From Pandoraea anhela (GTDB lineage: Bacteria; Pseudomonadota; Gammaproteobacteria; Burkholderiales; Burkholderiaceae), in NCBI RefSeq assembly GCF_902459655.1, contig NZ_CABPSB010000003.1, positions 62,001-126,000 of the forward strand: a stretch of DNA of 64,000 nt, written 5' to 3'. Position 1 is the first letter of the stretch. Every line of letters starts with the position of its first letter. The notes beneath the pieces are model-generated. The model was not told the origin of the DNA and ran no database searches. It saw only the letters and a list, made by a program, of their open reading frames with translations. Positions 16,722 through 26,496 of the stretch are shown piece after piece. The position numbers were made by a program, and so were the translations under genes.

Positions 16722-17409
16722 AACCGAGCGCCTTGCGATTGCCGAAGCGGATCATGACTTCGGAGAAGATGAGCGTGGCGACGGCCAGCACGACCGAAAT
16801 CGCGCATAGGCGCCAGACCATGGCGTCGCCGTCCGGGACCTGGGTGGCCGTGTAGATCGCGAGCGGCAGCGTTTGCGTCTGCCCCGGAATGTTCGAGACG
16901 AACGTGATCGTCGCGCCGAATTCCCCGAGCGCACGGGCGAACGCCAGCACGAAACCGTGCAGCACGCCGGTGGCCGTGAGCGGCAACGTCACCGTGAGAA
17001 ACGTGAGCCAGGGACCTGCGCCGAGCGTCTGCGCCGCTTGTTCCAGCTTCGTGTCGGAGGCTTCGAGCGCTTGACGAATAGCGCGTACGAGCAGCGGGAA
17101 ACCCATGACGCCCGCCGCCAGCGCCGCGCCCGTCCAGCGAAAGGCGAACGTGAAGTGGAACCATTCGCGCAGCAGTTTGCCGATGCTGCCCTGCGCGCCG
17201 AACAGCACGAGCAGCGCGAAGCCCACCACGACCGGCGGCAGCACGAGCGGTAAATGCAAGACGGCATCGAGTAGCGCCTTGCCGGGAAAGCTTCGGCGCG
17301 CGAGCAGCCAGGCGGCGGCATAGGCAAAGGGCAGGCTGCAAAGCGTGCCCCACAACCCGACGCGCAGACTGAGTTCGACGATGCCCCATTCCTCCGGCGT
17401 CAGGCCCAT
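16711..17409 (-). CDS. modB: Molybdate ABC transporter permease
   Basis: Inner-membrane permease, 232 aa, with five to six helices. The EAA-type loop that contacts ModC is in LEQAAQTLGAGPWLTF, and the FARALGEFGATITFVSNIPG segment is characteristic of ModB. It lies 60 bp downstream of modA and overlaps modC. Confidence 0.95.
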   Translation of the reverse strand: MGLTPEEWGIVELSLRVGLWGTLCSLPFAYAAAWLLARRSFPGKALLDAVLHLPLVLPPVVVGFALLVLFGAQGSIGKLLREWFHFTFAFRWTGAALAAGVMGFPLLVRAIRQALEASDTKLEQAAQTLGAGPWLTFLTVTLPLTATGVLHGFVLAFARALGEFGATITFVSNIPGQTQTLPLAIYTATQVPDGDAMVWRLCAISVVLAVATLIFSEVMIRFGNRKALGYDG

Positions 17410-17469
17410 GACGGTGATTTCCGTAGTTGGCGTTGTGTCAGCGGCATCCGCAGCCTCGGCATGATCCGC

Positions 17470-18303
17470 TTACGGGCGGCTGAAGCCGAAACGCTGGAAC
17501 GTGGCCTGCGCCGACGGCGTTTGCAGGAATTTGTAGAACGGATCGGCGTCGGCCCGATTGGCCTGCTTCGTCACGGCCACCGGATAGACGATCGGCGCAT
17601 GGCTGTCGGCCGGGAACGTGCCGGCGATGCGCACACGCTTTTCGGCGTTGGCGTCCGTCTTGTAGACGATGCCGTACGGCGCTTCACCGCGCGCGACGAG
17701 CAGCAGCGCGTTACGCACGTTGTCGGCGGCGGCGACCTTGCCTTGTATCTTCGACCAGATGCCGAGCTTCTCAAGGGCGGCCTTGCCGTAAAGCCCGGCC
17801 GGCACGTGCGCCGGGTCGCCCATGGCGAGTTTGCCGTTGGGCACCTGTGCGAGCTTGGCGTCGAGGTCGGCGCCCGACTTGAGGTCGACGTCGCCGGTGG
17901 TTGTGGCCGGCGCGATCAGCACCAGTTCGTTGCCGAGCAGATTGCGGCGCGTGCTGCTGTCGATCAGATCGCGCTTCTGTGCGTAATCCATCCAGTCCTG
18001 ATCTGCCGAGATGAAGACGTCAGCTGGCGCGCCTTTCTCGATCTGGCGAGCGAGCGTGGAACTTGCGCCGTAGACCAGCACCGGTTTCTTGCCCGTCTCC
18101 TTGGCGTAGGTAGCCGACAGGTCGTCGAGTGCGTCTTTCATGCTGGCGGCGGCGAACACTTGCTGGGCCACCGCGTGGCCGGCGAACAGCAGGCTCGCGC
18201 CGACGGTGGCGGCGCGCAGGGCGCGGCGCAGCATCGTGCCGGTCGTCTGCGTGGCGTGGGACTTCAGGCTGACGGTGACGGTGGTTGCGACAACAGCTTT
18301 CAC
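17470..18303 (-). CDS. modA: Molybdate-binding periplasmic protein
   Basis: Solute-binding protein for molybdate/tungstate. The mature protein begins near QQVFAAASMKDALDDL and contains YGASSTLARQIEKGAPADVFISADQDWMD, classic ModA ligand-binding segments. I place the start at the GTG at 18303 because GGAG is 9 nt upstream, which gives 277 aa with a long n-region. The ATG at 18234 lacks a ribosome-binding site but gives the more usual 254 aa. The signal peptide ends at AGHAVA. A ModE box lies 164 bp upstream. Confidence 0.93.
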   Translation of the reverse strand: MKAVVATTVTVSLKSHATQTTGTMLRRALRAATVGASLLFAGHAVAQQVFAAASMKDALDDLSATYAKETGKKPVLVYGASSTLARQIEKGAPADVFISADQDWMDYAQKRDLIDSSTRRNLLGNELVLIAPATTTGDVDLKSGADLDAKLAQVPNGKLAMGDPAHVPAGLYGKAALEKLGIWSKIQGKVAAADNVRNALLLVARGEAPYGIVYKTDANAEKRVRIAGTFPADSHAPIVYPVAVTKQANRADADPFYKFLQTPSAQATFQRFGFSRP

Positions 18304-18466
18304 GAAAGTGGTCTCCAGCGTGGGATGGGCAAGGCTGGCTCGACGATCGGCGGGAAGGGAGCGCAACGACGATGCCGACGCGCCATCCCCCTGACAATGC
18401 CGCGAACCGGCGCATGGAAAGGCCGGGCAGCGAGGCCCGGCCGTCGGCTGCGCAGGGTGCGCAACG

Positions 18467-18490
18467 CGTTGTGTAGGATTATATATAACG
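18467..18490 (-). promoter_or_regulatory. ModE operator upstream of modA
   Basis: Read towards modA: CGTTATAT-N8-ACACAACG. From memory the E. coli modA operator is CGTTATAT-N8-ACATAACG, which differs at one arm position. A TATAAT-like hexamer lies inside the site, so a bound regulator would block the promoter. Confidence 0.72.
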
Positions 18491-18636
18491 CTGCGACGCT
18501 GTATAGGGATATGCCGTGTCCCGGCACCCGAAAGACCTCTGGCGCGGCGACGCCGCGTGGGGAAACGATGAAATCGGGACAATGCGCGCTTGGGCGGGAG
18601 ATCGCTGCGCGAGCGGAGGCGCCGGCCCCTGGTCAA

Positions 18637-19305
18637 TCAGGCAGGCGAGGCGCCGGGCGGCGGCTCGCCGTCCGGGCGGCGCATGGCGGGGCTGGCGCGC
18701 AACATGTCGAAAAAACCGTCGACCACGGCGTCGCACTCCACACCGAGGTCGTAATCGGGGAAAAACAGCCAGTCCGACATCATGCCGACCACGAGCGCGT
18801 GCAGCATGATGGCGGCGCGATGCGTGTCGAGCGTTGCCGGCAACTGCCCGCGTTCGATGGCGCGCTCCATGTCACGCATGATGCGCTGCTTGCCGTCGGC
18901 ACAGGCTTCGCGCTGACGCTCCAGCACCGAAAGCATCTCGTTCGTGTATTCACATTTGTGGAACAGAATGTCGAGCACGCGGCGGCGGCGCTCGTTGCGC
19001 GCCGTTTCCTTGAGCACGAGCTTGCAGATCTCATGCATGCGCTGCATCGGGTCTCCGCTCTCGGGCTCCGAGCATTCCTCGTCGATCATGCGCTCCATCG
19101 GCAAACGGATGCGGTCCGTCATGGCGTTGAAGAGATCGATCTTGTTCTTGAAGTGCCAGTAAATGGCGCCGCGCGTGAGGCCGGCGGCTTCGGCGATGTC
19201 GGCGAGCGACGTGCGCGACACGCCTTTCTGTGCGAACACCGTCTCGGCGGTATCCAGCAGCAGATTGCGGGTCTCGATCGCTTCTTCTTTCGTTCTGCGG
19301 GCCAT
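18637..19305 (-). CDS. TetR-family repressor of the adjacent RND pump (AcrR/BpeR type)
   Basis: 222 aa. The N-terminal helix-turn-helix (about 10-55) reads ETRNLLLDTAETVFAQKG, DIAEAAGLTRGAIYWHF, very close to AcrR/TtgR/BpeR. The C-terminal ligand domain contains CEYTNEMLSVLERQREAC and ends in a disordered Pro/Gly tail. The start at 19305 (MARRTKEE) was chosen by family alignment; the frame is open further upstream. It diverges from an efflux operon, and an AcrR-like operator sits between them, so it should repress both. Confidence 0.93.
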   Translation of the reverse strand: MARRTKEEAIETRNLLLDTAETVFAQKGVSRTSLADIAEAAGLTRGAIYWHFKNKIDLFNAMTDRIRLPMERMIDEECSEPESGDPMQRMHEICKLVLKETARNERRRRVLDILFHKCEYTNEMLSVLERQREACADGKQRIMRDMERAIERGQLPATLDTHRAAIMLHALVVGMMSDWLFFPDYDLGVECDAVVDGFFDMLRASPAMRRPDGEPPPGASPA

Positions 19306-19392
19306 CGTCGTGTCACAGGGTTGGCGCGGGAGACGCCGGAATGTGTGAAATGTCATGTAAACCGCACCGCACGATGGTGCGACGCAATGTGA

Positions 19393-19422
19393 TTTACATA
19401 CATTCATGAATGTATCTATAAT
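19393..19422 (+). promoter_or_regulatory. RND operon promoter with embedded AcrR-type operator
   Basis: -35 TTTACA (19393-19398) and -10 TATAAT (19417-19422) are 18 bp apart. The inverted repeat TACATACATT-CATG-AATGTATCTA (19395-19418) fills the spacer and closely matches the E. coli AcrR site (TACATACATT...AATGTATGTA). Binding of the TetR protein would occlude the polymerase. Confidence 0.82.
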
Positions 19423-19633
19423 AGCAGCCGCTTGCTCTATTGCACAGGGACCATTTAAGCTGCCTCCTCTAAGGGAAAACTCTCTGACCGGGGCGAGCGA
19501 TTTGGAAAAGGCGCGCCGCCTGAATCGATGTTAAGTGCGCCGGTCAAGGTCGCCTGATGTCCCGGAGCCTGTTCGACGATCTCACACGAGTGCCAGCGTG
19601 CGCGGCGAACGCCGCGCCCGGGGATGTCTTGTT

Positions 19634-19682
19634 GGCCCGCCTGACGGGCCTGTCTCCGATGGCCCGCTCACCCGGGCCTTTT
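19634..19682 (+). promoter_or_regulatory. Tandem hairpins in the RND leader, possible attenuator
   Basis: GGCCCG-N5-CGGGCC (19634-19650) and GGCCCG-N6-CGGGCC-TTTT (19661-19682) have identical arms, so they can form two alternative pairings. The second is followed by four T residues like a weak terminator. Confidence 0.35.
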
Positions 19683-19795
19683 GGCATTCGCCGCCCGCCT
19701 TTGTGCGACGGGATTGCGGACCGGCCTTCGCCGTCGCAATCGTCGCAACGTATTCGTCATTTTGTTTGACCGCATTCCATTTATCGGGGGCGTAT

Positions 19796-21028
19796 ATGCA
19801 CGTCAAGAGAAGTTCACTGGGGATGGTCACTGCCGTCGCACTCGCGGTATTGACCCTGGCCGCGTGCGGCAAGAAGCCGCAGCAGCCGCAGGGCATGGTG
19901 CCGGAAGTCGGCGTCGTGACACTGCAACCCCAGAGCGTCACGCTGACGACCGACCTGCCCGGCCGTACCGCGCCCTATCGCGTTGCCGACGTGCGTGCGC
20001 GTGTCGACGGTATCGTGCTCAAGCGCGATTTCACCGAAGGCGGTGACGTCAAGGCAGGCCAGCGTCTGTACAAAATCGATCCGGCAACATATCAGGCCGC
20101 CTACGAGAACGCCAAGGCAACGCTCGCGAAGGCCGTGGCGAATCAGGCCTCGACCAAGCTGCTCGCCGATCGCTACAAGCAACTCGTCGCCGTCGAAGCC
20201 GTGTCGAAGCAGGATTACGACAACGCCGTGGCCTCGGCGCTGCAAGCCGACGCCGACGTGCAGGCCGGCAAGGCCGCCGTCGATACGGCGAGGATCAACC
20301 TCGGCTACACCGACGTGCCGGCCCCGATCTCGGGCCGCACAGGTCTGTCGCAAGTGACCGAAGGCGCTTACGTGCAGGCCGGCGCCGCCACGCTCATGAC
20401 GACCGTGCAGCAGATCGATCCGATGTATGTGGACGTGACGCAATCGGCCGCCGACGGCCTGCGTCTGCGCCGTGCACTGGCCGACGGCAAGCTGCAAAGC
20501 GCGGGCAAGAATGCCGCCAAGGTCGAACTGACGCTCGAAGACGGCACCGCGTACCCGCTCGAAGGCAAGCTCCAGTTCTCGGACATCACTGTCGACCAGA
20601 CGACCGGCTCGGTGACCGTGCGCTCCATCTTCCCGAACCCGAACCGCGAGTTGCTGCCCGGCATGTTCGTGCACGCCAGGCTTCAGGAAGGCGTGAAGGA
20701 AGGCGGTCTGCTGGTGCCGCAACAAGGCGTGACGCGTGACCAGAAGGGTCAGCCCACGGCGCTCATCGTGAACAAGGAAGGCAAGGTCGAACAGCGTCAG
20801 CTCGTGACCGACCGCGCGGTCGGCGACAAGTGGCTGGTGAGTTCGGGCCTGGCGGCGGGCGATCAGGTGATCGTGTCCGGTCTTCAGAAGGTTCGCCCGG
20901 GCGCGCCCGCGAAGGCAGTGCCGGCGCAGTTGCCGGGTGCTCAGGCGCAGGCGCCGGCAGGTGCAAGCGCACCGGCCGCCGCGAGCGCAGCGCAGGCCGA
21001 CGCCGCCTCTGGCGCCAAAGCCCAATAA
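19796..21028 (+). CDS. RND efflux periplasmic adaptor (AcrA/MexA/BpeA family)
   Basis: Membrane-fusion subunit that bridges the RND pump and the outer-membrane channel, 410 aa. The ATG at 19796 opens a lipoprotein signal (ALAVLTLAACGKK, lipid-anchor Cys about 24). The lipoyl/hairpin region follows (RVADVRARVDGIVLKRDFTEG, then a coiled-coil), then the beta-barrel and membrane-proximal domains (GMFVHARLQEGVKEGGLLVPQQGV). The C-terminus is an Ala/Gln/Pro-rich tail. First gene of a three-gene operon, 15 nt from the pump gene. Confidence 0.95.
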   Translation: MHVKRSSLGMVTAVALAVLTLAACGKKPQQPQGMVPEVGVVTLQPQSVTLTTDLPGRTAPYRVADVRARVDGIVLKRDFTEGGDVKAGQRLYKIDPATYQAAYENAKATLAKAVANQASTKLLADRYKQLVAVEAVSKQDYDNAVASALQADADVQAGKAAVDTARINLGYTDVPAPISGRTGLSQVTEGAYVQAGAATLMTTVQQIDPMYVDVTQSAADGLRLRRALADGKLQSAGKNAAKVELTLEDGTAYPLEGKLQFSDITVDQTTGSVTVRSIFPNPNRELLPGMFVHARLQEGVKEGGLLVPQQGVTRDQKGQPTALIVNKEGKVEQRQLVTDRAVGDKWLVSSGLAAGDQVIVSGLQKVRPGAPAKAVPAQLPGAQAQAPAGASAPAAASAAQADAASGAKAQ

Positions 21029-21043
21029 CGCGGAGCCTCATTC

Positions 21044-24000
21044 ATGGCAAAGTTTTTTATCGATCGCCCGATCTTTGCTTGGGTGATCGCCATTGTCATC
21101 ATGCTGGCCGGCGCGCTCTCGATTCTGAAGCTGCCGGTCTCGCAGTACCCGCCGATCGCACCGCCGTCCGTGCAGATCACCGCAGTCTACCCGGGCGCTT
21201 CGGCGCAGACCGTGCAGGATACGGTCACGCAGGTGATCGAGCAGCAGATGAACGGTATCGACCACCTGGAATACATGTCGTCGACGTCCGACGGCTCGGG
21301 TACCGCGCAGATCACGCTGACGTTCGCGCAAGGCACGAACCCGGACATCGCGCAGGTGCAGGTGCAGAACAAACTGCAACTCGCCACGCCGCTGCTGCCG
21401 CAGCAGGTGCAACAGCAAGGTATCAAGGTCGCGAAGGCGACCAAAAACTTCCTGCTGGTGATCGGCGCGTATTCCGATGACGGCACGATGACCGACATCG
21501 ACCTGGCGAACTACATCGCGGCCAACGTGCAGGATCCGATCAGCCGTGTGAACGGCGTGGGTCAGGTCCAGTTATTCGGTTCGCAGTACGCCATGCGCGT
21601 GTGGGTCGATCCGCAGAAGCTCAACGGCTACAACCTGACCGTTATCGACGTCTCGAACGCCATTCAGGCGCAGAACGTGCAGATCTCGGCCGGTGAGCTG
21701 GGTGGCGCGCCTGCGGTGAAGGGCCAGCAGCTCAACGCGACGGTGACGGCCCAAAGCCGTCTGCAAACGCCCGAGCAATTCCGCAAGATTCTGCTCAAGG
21801 TCAACAAGGACGGCTCGCAAGTGCGTCTGGGCGACGTGGCGCGTATCGAGCTGGGCGGCGAATCGTATCAGGTGGTGGCCCGTTACAACGGCAAGCCCGC
21901 CGCCGGTCTGGCGATTACGCTGGCCACCGGCGCGAACGCGCTGCAAACGGCAACGGCGGTCAAGCAGCAGGTCACCGAGCTTGAGCCGTACTTCCCGCAA
22001 GGCATGAAGGTCGACTATCCGTACGACACCACGCCGTTCGTGAAGATCTCGATCGAGGAAGTGATCAAGACCCTCATCGAGGGTATCGTGCTCGTGTTCC
22101 TCGTGATGTATCTGTTCCTGCAAAACCTGCGGGCGACGATCATCCCGACGATTGCCGTGCCGGTGGTGCTGCTCGGTACGTTCGGCATCATGGGCGCCGC
22201 AGGTTTCTCCATCAACACCCTGTCGATGTTCGGTCTCGTGCTGGCCATCGGTCTGCTTGTCGACGATGCGATCGTGGTGGTCGAAAACGTCGAGCGGGTG
22301 ATGGCCGAGGAGGGGCTCAGTCCGAAGGAAGCGACGAAGAAGGCGATGGATCAGATCGTCGGCGCGCTGGTGGGCGTGGCGCTCGTGCTCTCGGCGGTGT
22401 TCGTGCCGATGGCGTTCTTCGGCGGCTCGACCGGCGCCATCTATCGTCAGTTCTCGCTGACGATCGTGGCGGCCATGGCGCTGTCGGTGCTCGTGGCGAT
22501 CGTGCTGACGCCGGCCATGTGCGCGACGATCCTCAAGCCGATCAAGAAGGGCGAGGTCCACGAGAAGCGCGGCTTCTTCGGCTGGTTCAACCGCAAGTTC
22601 GACAGCGGTTCGAAGGCATACCAGGGCCAGGTGGAGCGCATTCTCAAGCGCACCACGCCGTTCGTGGTCGTCTATGTCGTGATCGTGGCGGTGGTCGGCT
22701 TCCTGTTCGTGCGCATGCCGACGGCGTTCTTGCCCGACGAAGACCAGGGCTACTTCTTCAACCTCGTGCAATTGCCGCCGGGGGCGACGCAGGAGCGTAC
22801 GCTCGACGTCATGAAGCAGGTCGAGAAGCACTACCTCGAGAAGGAAAAGGATTCGGTTCGTTCGATCTTCACGGTGACGGGCTTCGGCTTTAACGGCCGG
22901 GGTCAGAACGTGGGTCTGGCGTTCACGATGATGAAGCCGTGGGAAGACCGTCAGGCATCGGACCTCAAGGTGCAGGCCGTGATCGCGCGTTCCTATCAGG
23001 CTTTCGCCAGCGTGAAAGACGCCATGATCTTCGCCATCAACCCGCCGTCGGTGCCGGAACTCGGTAACGCGGGCGGTATCGACTTCGAGTTGCAGGATCG
23101 CGCAGGCCTCGGCCACGACGCGCTCATGGCGGCACGAAATCAGTTGCTGGGCATGGCGGCGAAGAACCCGAACCTCGCGAACATGCGTCCGAACGGGCTG
23201 GACGACACCCCGCAGTACAAGGTCGACGTCGACGAAGAAAAGGCGGCCGCATTGGGCCTGTCGATCTCCGACGTCTACCAGACGCTGTCGGCGTCATGGG
23301 GCTCGTCGTACGTGAACGACTTCATCGACCGCGGTCGCGTGAAGAAGGTGTACGTGATGGCGGAACCGAAGGACCGGATGCTGCCGCAGGACATCAACAA
23401 GCTCTACGTGCGCAACAGCAGCGGGACGATGGTGCCGTTCTCGGCCTTCGCCACCGGCAAGTGGACGTACGGCTCGCCGCGTCTGGAGCGTTACAACGGC
23501 GTGCCTGCCGTGGAAATTCAGGGCATGCCGGCACCGGGCAAATCGTCGGGTGACGCGATGAAGGCGGTCGAAGAGATCGCGAAGCAACTCCCGCCGGGTA
23601 TCGGTCTGGAGTGGACAGGGCTGTCGTTCGAAGAGCGTATTTCGGGCTCGCAGGCGCCGGCGCTGTATGCGATCTCCATCCTGATCGTGTTCCTGTGTCT
23701 GGCCGCGTTGTACGAAAGCTGGTCGATCCCGTTCTCGGTGATTCTGGTGGTGCCGCTGGGGGTGTTGGGGGCACTGCTGGCAGCAACGCTGCGCGGATTG
23801 TCGAACGACGTGTACTTCCAGGTGGGTCTGTTGACGACCGTGGGGCTGTCGGCGAAGAACGCGATTCTGATCGTGGAATTCGCCAAGGATCTGCAAGAGC
23901 AGGGCCGTACGCTGATGGAAGCGACGATGGAGGCGGTGCGGTTGCGTCTGCGACCGATTCTGATGACGTCGATGGCGTTCATTCTCGGGGTGCTGCCGCT

Positions 24001-24223
24001 GGCGATCTCGAACGGTGCGGGTTCGGCGTCGCAGCACGCAATCGGTACAGGCGTGATCGGCGGTATGCTGGCCGCGACGTTCCTCGCGATCTACTACGTG
24101 CCGGTCTTCTTCGTGCTGGTGCGCAAGCGCTTCGCCCATGAGGATCTGGATACGGTGGAGCATCCGGAAGCGCGTCACGAAAAACCGGACGCAACCGACG
24201 GTCCCGCCAAGGAAGGAAACTGA
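21044..24223 (+). CDS. RND multidrug transporter (AcrB/MexB/BpeB family)
   Basis: Proton-driven inner-membrane pump, 1059 aa, with the twelve-helix HAE1 layout and two large periplasmic loops. [20 protein letters not shown] is the canonical N-terminus. The proton-relay pair is in [18 protein letters not shown] and the relay lysine in [13 protein letters not shown]. The sequence resembles AcrB/MexB/BpeB, so likely substrates are hydrophobic drugs, dyes and detergents; this is inferred from family only. It is followed after 3 nt by the channel gene. Confidence 0.96.
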   Translation: MAKFFIDRPIFAWVIAIVIMLAGALSILKLPVSQYPPIAPPSVQITAVYPGASAQTVQDTVTQVIEQQMNGIDHLEYMSSTSDGSGTAQITLTFAQGTNPDIAQVQVQNKLQLATPLLPQQVQQQGIKVAKATKNFLLVIGAYSDDGTMTDIDLANYIAANVQDPISRVNGVGQVQLFGSQYAMRVWVDPQKLNGYNLTVIDVSNAIQAQNVQISAGELGGAPAVKGQQLNATVTAQSRLQTPEQFRKILLKVNKDGSQVRLGDVARIELGGESYQVVARYNGKPAAGLAITLATGANALQTATAVKQQVTELEPYFPQGMKVDYPYDTTPFVKISIEEVIKTLIEGIVLVFLVMYLFLQNLRATIIPTIAVPVVLLGTFGIMGAAGFSINTLSMFGLVLAIGLLVDDAIVVVENVERVMAEEGLSPKEATKKAMDQIVGALVGVALVLSAVFVPMAFFGGSTGAIYRQFSLTIVAAMALSVLVAIVLTPAMCATILKPIKKGEVHEKRGFFGWFNRKFDSGSKAYQGQVERILKRTTPFVVVYVVIVAVVGFLFVRMPTAFLPDEDQGYFFNLVQLPPGATQERTLDVMKQVEKHYLEKEKDSVRSIFTVTGFGFNGRGQNVGLAFTMMKPWEDRQASDLKVQAVIARSYQAFASVKDAMIFAINPPSVPELGNAGGIDFELQDRAGLGHDALMAARNQLLGMAAKNPNLANMRPNGLDDTPQYKVDVDEEKAAALGLSISDVYQTLSASWGSSYVNDFIDRGRVKKVYVMAEPKDRMLPQDINKLYVRNSSGTMVPFSAFATGKWTYGSPRLERYNGVPAVEIQGMPAPGKSSGDAMKAVEEIAKQLPPGIGLEWTGLSFEERISGSQAPALYAISILIVFLCLAALYESWSIPFSVILVVPLGVLGALLAATLRGLSNDVYFQVGLLTTVGLSAKNAILIVEFAKDLQEQGRTLMEATMEAVRLRLRPILMTSMAFILGVLPLAISNGAGSASQHAIGTGVIGGMLAATFLAIYYVPVFFVLVRKRFAHEDLDTVEHPEARHEKPDATDGPAKEGN

Positions 24224-24226
24224 CCT

Positions 24227-25708
24227 ATGAAGCACAAAGCATTGCCGATGGCCTTGGCGGCAGCGTTCCTGGCAGGCTGTACCCTCGCGCCGCATTACGA
24301 GCGGCCCGAGGCGCCGGTCGCCACCGCGTTCCCCACGGGCCCGGCTTACAAGACGCCCGCTGCGGCGAACCAGAACGGCGCCACCGACAGCAACGTCGTG
24401 GCCGCCGAACTGGGCTGGCGCGAGTTCTTCGCCGATCCGCGTCTGCAAAAGCTGATCGAGATCGCGCTGCAGAACAACCGCGATCTGCGCGTCTCGATGC
24501 TCAACGTCGAAGCGGCACGCGCGCAGTATCAGATTCAGCGCGCGGCGCTGCTGCCCTCGGTGGGGGCGGCGGGGCAGGCGTCGGTTCAGCGCTCGCCGGC
24601 AGATCTGTCGGCGTCGGGGCGTGCCGGCATCAGCCGCAGCTATCAGGTCGGCGTGGGCTTCACGTCGTATGAACTCGACCTGTTCGGTCGTATCCAGAGC
24701 CTGAAGGATCAGGCGTTGGAGACGTATCTGGCGAGCGAGGACACGGCCAAGGCGGCGCACATCACGCTCGTTTCGGAAGTGGCGACGGCGTATCTCACGT
24801 GGCTGGCCGATCAGGAACTGCTCAAGCTGACGGCCGACACGCTCAAGAGCCAGCAATCGTCGTACGACCTCACCAAGCGCAGCTTCGACGTGGGAACGGC
24901 CTCGGGGCTGGATCTGCGTCAGGCGCAAACGCCGGTCGATACGGCGCGGGCGAATTTCGCGCAGTACACGCGTCAGGTGGCGCAGGACGAAAACGCGCTG
25001 GCGCTGCTCATCGGCCAGCCGTTGCCGGCCGATTTGCCGCCGGCACGTCCGCTCGACGGGCAGGGCCTGCTGGCCGATCTGCCCGCAGGGTTGCCGTCCG
25101 ATCTGCTGCTGCGTCGTCCGGACGTGACGGCCGCCGAGCACACGCTCAAGGGGGCCAATGCGAACATCGGCGCAGCGCGTGCCGCGTTCTTCCCGTCCAT
25201 TTCGCTCACGGCGAATGCGGGAACGGCGAGCGCGTCGCTGAGCAATCTGTTCAAGGGCGGGCAGGGCGCATGGTCGTTCGCACCGACCATCACGCTGCCG
25301 ATCTTCGCGGGCGGGCAGAACATCGCCAACCTCGATCTGGCCAAGGTGCAAAAGCGCATCGAGATCGCCAACTACGAGAAGGCGATTCAGACGGCGTTCC
25401 GCGAGGTGTCCGACGGGTTGGCCGCACGCGGCACGCTCGACGACCAGATTGCGGCGCAGGAATCGCTCGTGAAGGCGAGCGACGAGAGCTACAAACTCTC
25501 GGACATGCGCTATCGCAATGGCGTGGACAGCTATCTGAACGCGCTGGTCGCGCAACGCTCGCTGTATTCGTCGCAGCAGACGCTGATCTCGACGCGTCTG
25601 GCGCGCTGGACCAATCTCGTTACGCTGTACAAGGCGCTCGGCGGCGGTTGGCAGGAGCACAGCGTGCCGGCCAACGCCGGCGCGGCATCGGCGGCATCGG
25701 CGTCGTGA
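24227..25708 (+). CDS. Outer-membrane efflux channel (OprM/NodT family)
   Basis: Trimeric TolC-like exit duct, 493 aa. A lipoprotein signal (AAAFLAGCTLAPHYERP, Cys about 18) is followed by two OEP repeats. Family signatures are seen in YQVGVGFTSYELDLFGR, LIGQPLPADLPPARPL and LPSDLLLRRPDVTAAEHTLKGANANIGAARAAF (quoted in parts). It completes the operon and is followed by a strong terminator. Confidence 0.95.
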   Translation: MKHKALPMALAAAFLAGCTLAPHYERPEAPVATAFPTGPAYKTPAAANQNGATDSNVVAAELGWREFFADPRLQKLIEIALQNNRDLRVSMLNVEAARAQYQIQRAALLPSVGAAGQASVQRSPADLSASGRAGISRSYQVGVGFTSYELDLFGRIQSLKDQALETYLASEDTAKAAHITLVSEVATAYLTWLADQELLKLTADTLKSQQSSYDLTKRSFDVGTASGLDLRQAQTPVDTARANFAQYTRQVAQDENALALLIGQPLPADLPPARPLDGQGLLADLPAGLPSDLLLRRPDVTAAEHTLKGANANIGAARAAFFPSISLTANAGTASASLSNLFKGGQGAWSFAPTITLPIFAGGQNIANLDLAKVQKRIEIANYEKAIQTAFREVSDGLAARGTLDDQIAAQESLVKASDESYKLSDMRYRNGVDSYLNALVAQRSLYSSQQTLISTRLARWTNLVTLYKALGGGWQEHSVPANAGAASAASAS

Positions 25709-25779
25709 TCGCACGGCGGGACATGAGCACCGCCTGATTCGTTCGCATGTCCTGCTCCGACGGAAGGCTTGAAAGTCGA

Positions 25780-25805
25780 AACGCCCGGCCATGGCCGGGC
25801 GTTTT
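25780..25805 (+). terminator. Terminator of the RND operon
   Basis: AACGCCCGGC-CATG-GCCGGGCGTT, a perfect stem ending in a TTTT run. The symmetric A/T flanks make it potentially bidirectional. Confidence 0.88.
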
Positions 25806-26125
25806 GCATGGGGCTTTGACACCGCGAACCATCGATCGGGCAGATATCGGTCAGATATCGATCAGCGATTGGCAAGGGATTGCCAGGGGATCGAGCGGGG
25901 GCCGATTGTATTCACGCATGTGCGTTGCTTGAAAAAACGGCTCAGTTCCCGAGAGGTTTAGACGCTGGCTTCTACGCTGGCCCCTACCTTGCATAGGCCA
26001 TCGTGGCTATCCTTGTTCGCGTTGTATTCGCAACACCCCGAGCGTCGACGCCTGTGCGTCTGCGGCCATCGCCCGCGCGTCGTACGGGGCACTTATAAGC
26101 TGACTGTTTTTCCAGGGAGAGACAC
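25806..26125. other. Intergenic region before the ACBP gene
   Basis: 320 bp with no gene. It has an irregular repeat of GATATCGGTCAGATATCG type at about 25843-25865 and an AT-rich TTATAA near 26093, a possible -10 for the downstream gene. Confidence 0.4.
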
Positions 26126-26383
26126 ATGAGCGATCTTCAAGCCCGCTTCGATGAGGCGGTGGCACAGTCCAAGACGCTGCCCGAACGTCCCGACAATCTG
26201 ACACTGCTGCGTATCTACGCGCTATTCAAGCAAGGCACCGAGGGTGACGTGACCGGCTCGCGCCCCGGTGCGATGGATTTCGTCGCCCGCGCCAAATTCG
26301 ACGCCTGGGGAATGCTCAAGGGTCAGTCGAAAGAGGCCGTGCAGCAGGAGTACGTCAATCTCATCGGGTCCCTCAAGAAGTGA
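26126..26383 (+). CDS. Acyl-CoA-binding protein
   Basis: 85-aa four-helix cytosolic protein that binds long-chain acyl-CoA esters. The family core is clear: RFDEAVAQSKTLPERPDN, LLRIYALFKQGTEGDV, SRPGAMDFVARAKFDAWG. The length is normal for ACBP. AGGGAGAG precedes the ATG. It stands alone between two terminators. Lipid genes elsewhere in the window (fadD, cfa, fabV) are not adjacent. Confidence 0.94.
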   Translation: MSDLQARFDEAVAQSKTLPERPDNLTLLRIYALFKQGTEGDVTGSRPGAMDFVARAKFDAWGMLKGQSKEAVQQEYVNLIGSLKK

Positions 26384-26467
26384 CGGCGGGACGTTTCGCG
26401 TTGCCCGCTTCGTGTGCGACGCGATGTGATGGCGATGCCTGACGCAAGCGCATTCGCATGACATGCC

Positions 26468-26496
26468 AAAAACGGCGACTTCGGTCGCCGTTTTTT
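26468..26496. terminator. Terminator after the ACBP gene
   Basis: AAAAACGGCGAC-TTCG-GTCGCCGTTTTTT: 12-bp stem, UUCG tetraloop, A-tract before and T-tract after, so it works in both directions. Confidence 0.93.

Larger units (their letters stand above)
19306..19795. other. Divergent control region and long leader of the RND operon
   Basis: 490 bp. It contains the AcrR-type operator/promoter (19393-19422) and then a leader of about 370 nt. The leader holds two tandem GGCCCG/CGGGCC hairpins (19634-19678) and a 70-codon open frame (19557-19769) ending 27 nt before the adaptor start. No conserved gene is recognised. Confidence 0.55.

Noticed and set aside
21572-23116. 514-aa minus-strand open frame opposite acrB-like gene
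   Set aside because: His/Arg-rich low-complexity antisense shadow, no ribosome-binding site.
23294-25822. 842-aa open frame on the minus strand opposite the RND pump and channel genes
   Set aside because: Arg/His/Gln-rich translation with no domain, fully antisense to two certain genes; a GC-bias shadow.
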